A DNA stretch of 34,135 nt from Candidatus Kuenenia stuttgartensis. Lineage in GTDB: Bacteria > Planctomycetota > Planctomycetia > Pirellulales > UBA1268. The stretch spans positions 1 through 34,135 of the forward strand of contig CAMDFJ010000014.1 in assembly GCA_945897435.1 (NCBI GenBank). Direction: 5' to 3'. Under the pieces are notes generated by a model. The model searched no databases. It was not told the DNA's origin and saw only the letters and a program-made list of their open reading frames with translations. Positions within the stretch are counted from its first letter, which is position 1; every line of letters begins with the position of its first letter. This document shows, in pieces, positions 33,454-34,135 of this stretch. The translations under genes were made by a program, and so were the position numbers.

Positions 33454-34135
33454 TCAGGCGGCCTGCCGGCGTCGCCGCTGCAGCCAGGCGGCGTTGGCGT
33501 CGAGCACGAGCAGGGCGACCCGGTTCTCGAGATTTGGCCGAAAAACGGCCAGCAGCAGGAGCGGGAGGAACCAGGCCATGAAGAGGCCGCCGTTGTGGGC
33601 CTTCCAGAACTGGCTGCCGAGCAGCACCGCCGCCGAGCAGCTCAGCAGCGTGCCGAGGTTCTTGGGCGAAGGCCAGATGGCGAGCGTGGCCATCATCGCC
33701 ACGAATGCCGCCAGCACCGGCAGCCGAAAGACGGCGTCGTTGAAGGGCAGCGCCCAGAATCCCTCCAGCGAGACCGCGTTGGGGAAGATCCAGCCAAACA
33801 TCTGTCGCAGTTGTCCGAGAAAGACGGCGGCATCGGGGGATGTGAACCAGAGTGCGACCACGAGCAGCGCCAGGGACGCGGCCACGCCGAGGACGAACCG
33901 GCGGATGCCCCGTTCCCAGTAGAAGCTGCACCAGAGGGGCAAGAGGAAGACGGGGTAATAGATCGTGCCGATCGCCAGGCCGATGAGGCCGCCAGAGACC
34001 AGAGGCCGGCGGTAGGATGCCACGGCCCAGACGATCAGGGCTCCGGGCAGGACGTGGTCGACCCGCCCCGTCATCAATGCGGTGTAGGGCAGCAGCAAGT
34101 ACAGTACCGCCGCCGCGATGCCAAGCCGGACGTTG
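33454..34135 (-). CDS. Multi-pass membrane protein, N-terminus beyond window
   Basis: The frame is open to the right edge, so the N-terminus is missing; about 227 residues are visible. At least five hydrophobic segments occur, including VSGGLIGLAIGTIYYPVFLL, RFVLGVAASLALLVVALWF, RLPVLAAFVAMMATLAIWP and FMAWFLPLLLLAVFR. Loops are short, and the C-terminus is basic (LDANAAWLQRRRRQAA). I do not recognise a family; the pattern is compatible with a membrane glycosyltransferase-like or O-antigen-type protein, but no catalytic motif is visible in this part. The stop is one base from the end of the convergent HEAT gene. Confidence 0.8.
   Translation of the reverse strand, partial: NVRLGIAAAVLYLLLPYTALMTGRVDHVLPGALIVWAVASYRRPLVSGGLIGLAIGTIYYPVFLLPLWCSFYWERGIRRFVLGVAASLALLVVALWFTSPDAAVFLGQLRQMFGWIFPNAVSLEGFWALPFNDAVFRLPVLAAFVAMMATLAIWPSPKNLGTLLSCSAAVLLGSQFWKAHNGGLFMAWFLPLLLLAVFRPNLENRVALLVLDANAAWLQRRRRQAA

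Overview
The window looks like chromosomal DNA of a GC-rich planctomycete (Planctomycetota, probably the Pirellula lineage). The evidence is the mix of exported PQQ-like beta-propeller proteins, an exported sulfatase-modifying-factor-like protein, HEAT and PDZ proteins with signal peptides, lone pilus/secretion-type proteins and many small lineage-type proteins, set among ordinary housekeeping genes. No rRNA, tRNA, CRISPR array, phage module, transposase or defence island was seen. Most long open frames opposite the real genes are antisense shadows typical of high-GC DNA.

Layout. Positions 1-5162 (minus strand) hold a tight operon: an FGE/SUMF1-like exported protein, then two PQQ-like propeller proteins; the last one runs off the left edge, begins with GTG and was found by direct translation. 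smpB diverges from this operon at 5299 and ends in a 15-bp perfect hairpin. Positions 5873-8212 (minus) carry four small planctomycete-type genes, including a Coa1-like lipoprotein and a protein with a histone-H1-like Ala/Pro/Lys tail. Positions 8301-11745 (plus) carry a short-sensor histidine kinase, purH and trpC. Facing them (11696-13527, minus) are an HpnA/DFR-like NAD-epimerase and an OmpR-type response regulator whose 3' end overlaps trpC by 50 bp. Then come a GNAT-like protein, a small secreted protein, a YgiQ radical SAM protein with a repeat-expanded tail, a HEAT/PDZ protein, cysC, a small exported CxxCH protein, an exported VOC protein and an RpoD-type sigma factor that starts with TTG.

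Positions 22445-23985 carry a zinc-ribbon membrane protein translationally coupled to an MDR quinone reductase. Positions 24061-26350 carry a CpaB/SAF-domain protein and a lipoprotein. Positions 26722-31323 (minus) form the operon tyrA-purL-purQ with overlapping genes; purL carries two tandem PurS-like domains at its N-terminus. The right end has an orphan GspF-like membrane protein, a HEAT protein and the C-terminal part of a multi-pass membrane protein.

Points worth a second look: a 21-bp in-frame tandem duplication inside the tyrA/purL overlap that duplicates the purL start codon; a 132-bp element with 18-bp terminal inverted repeats after purQ; a cluster of palindromes after rpoD; a 30-bp coding repeat in the radical SAM gene; and the pairing of purine with aromatic amino acid genes at two separate loci (purH-trpC, tyrA-purLQ). 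I found no convincing new multi-gene defence or mobile system.
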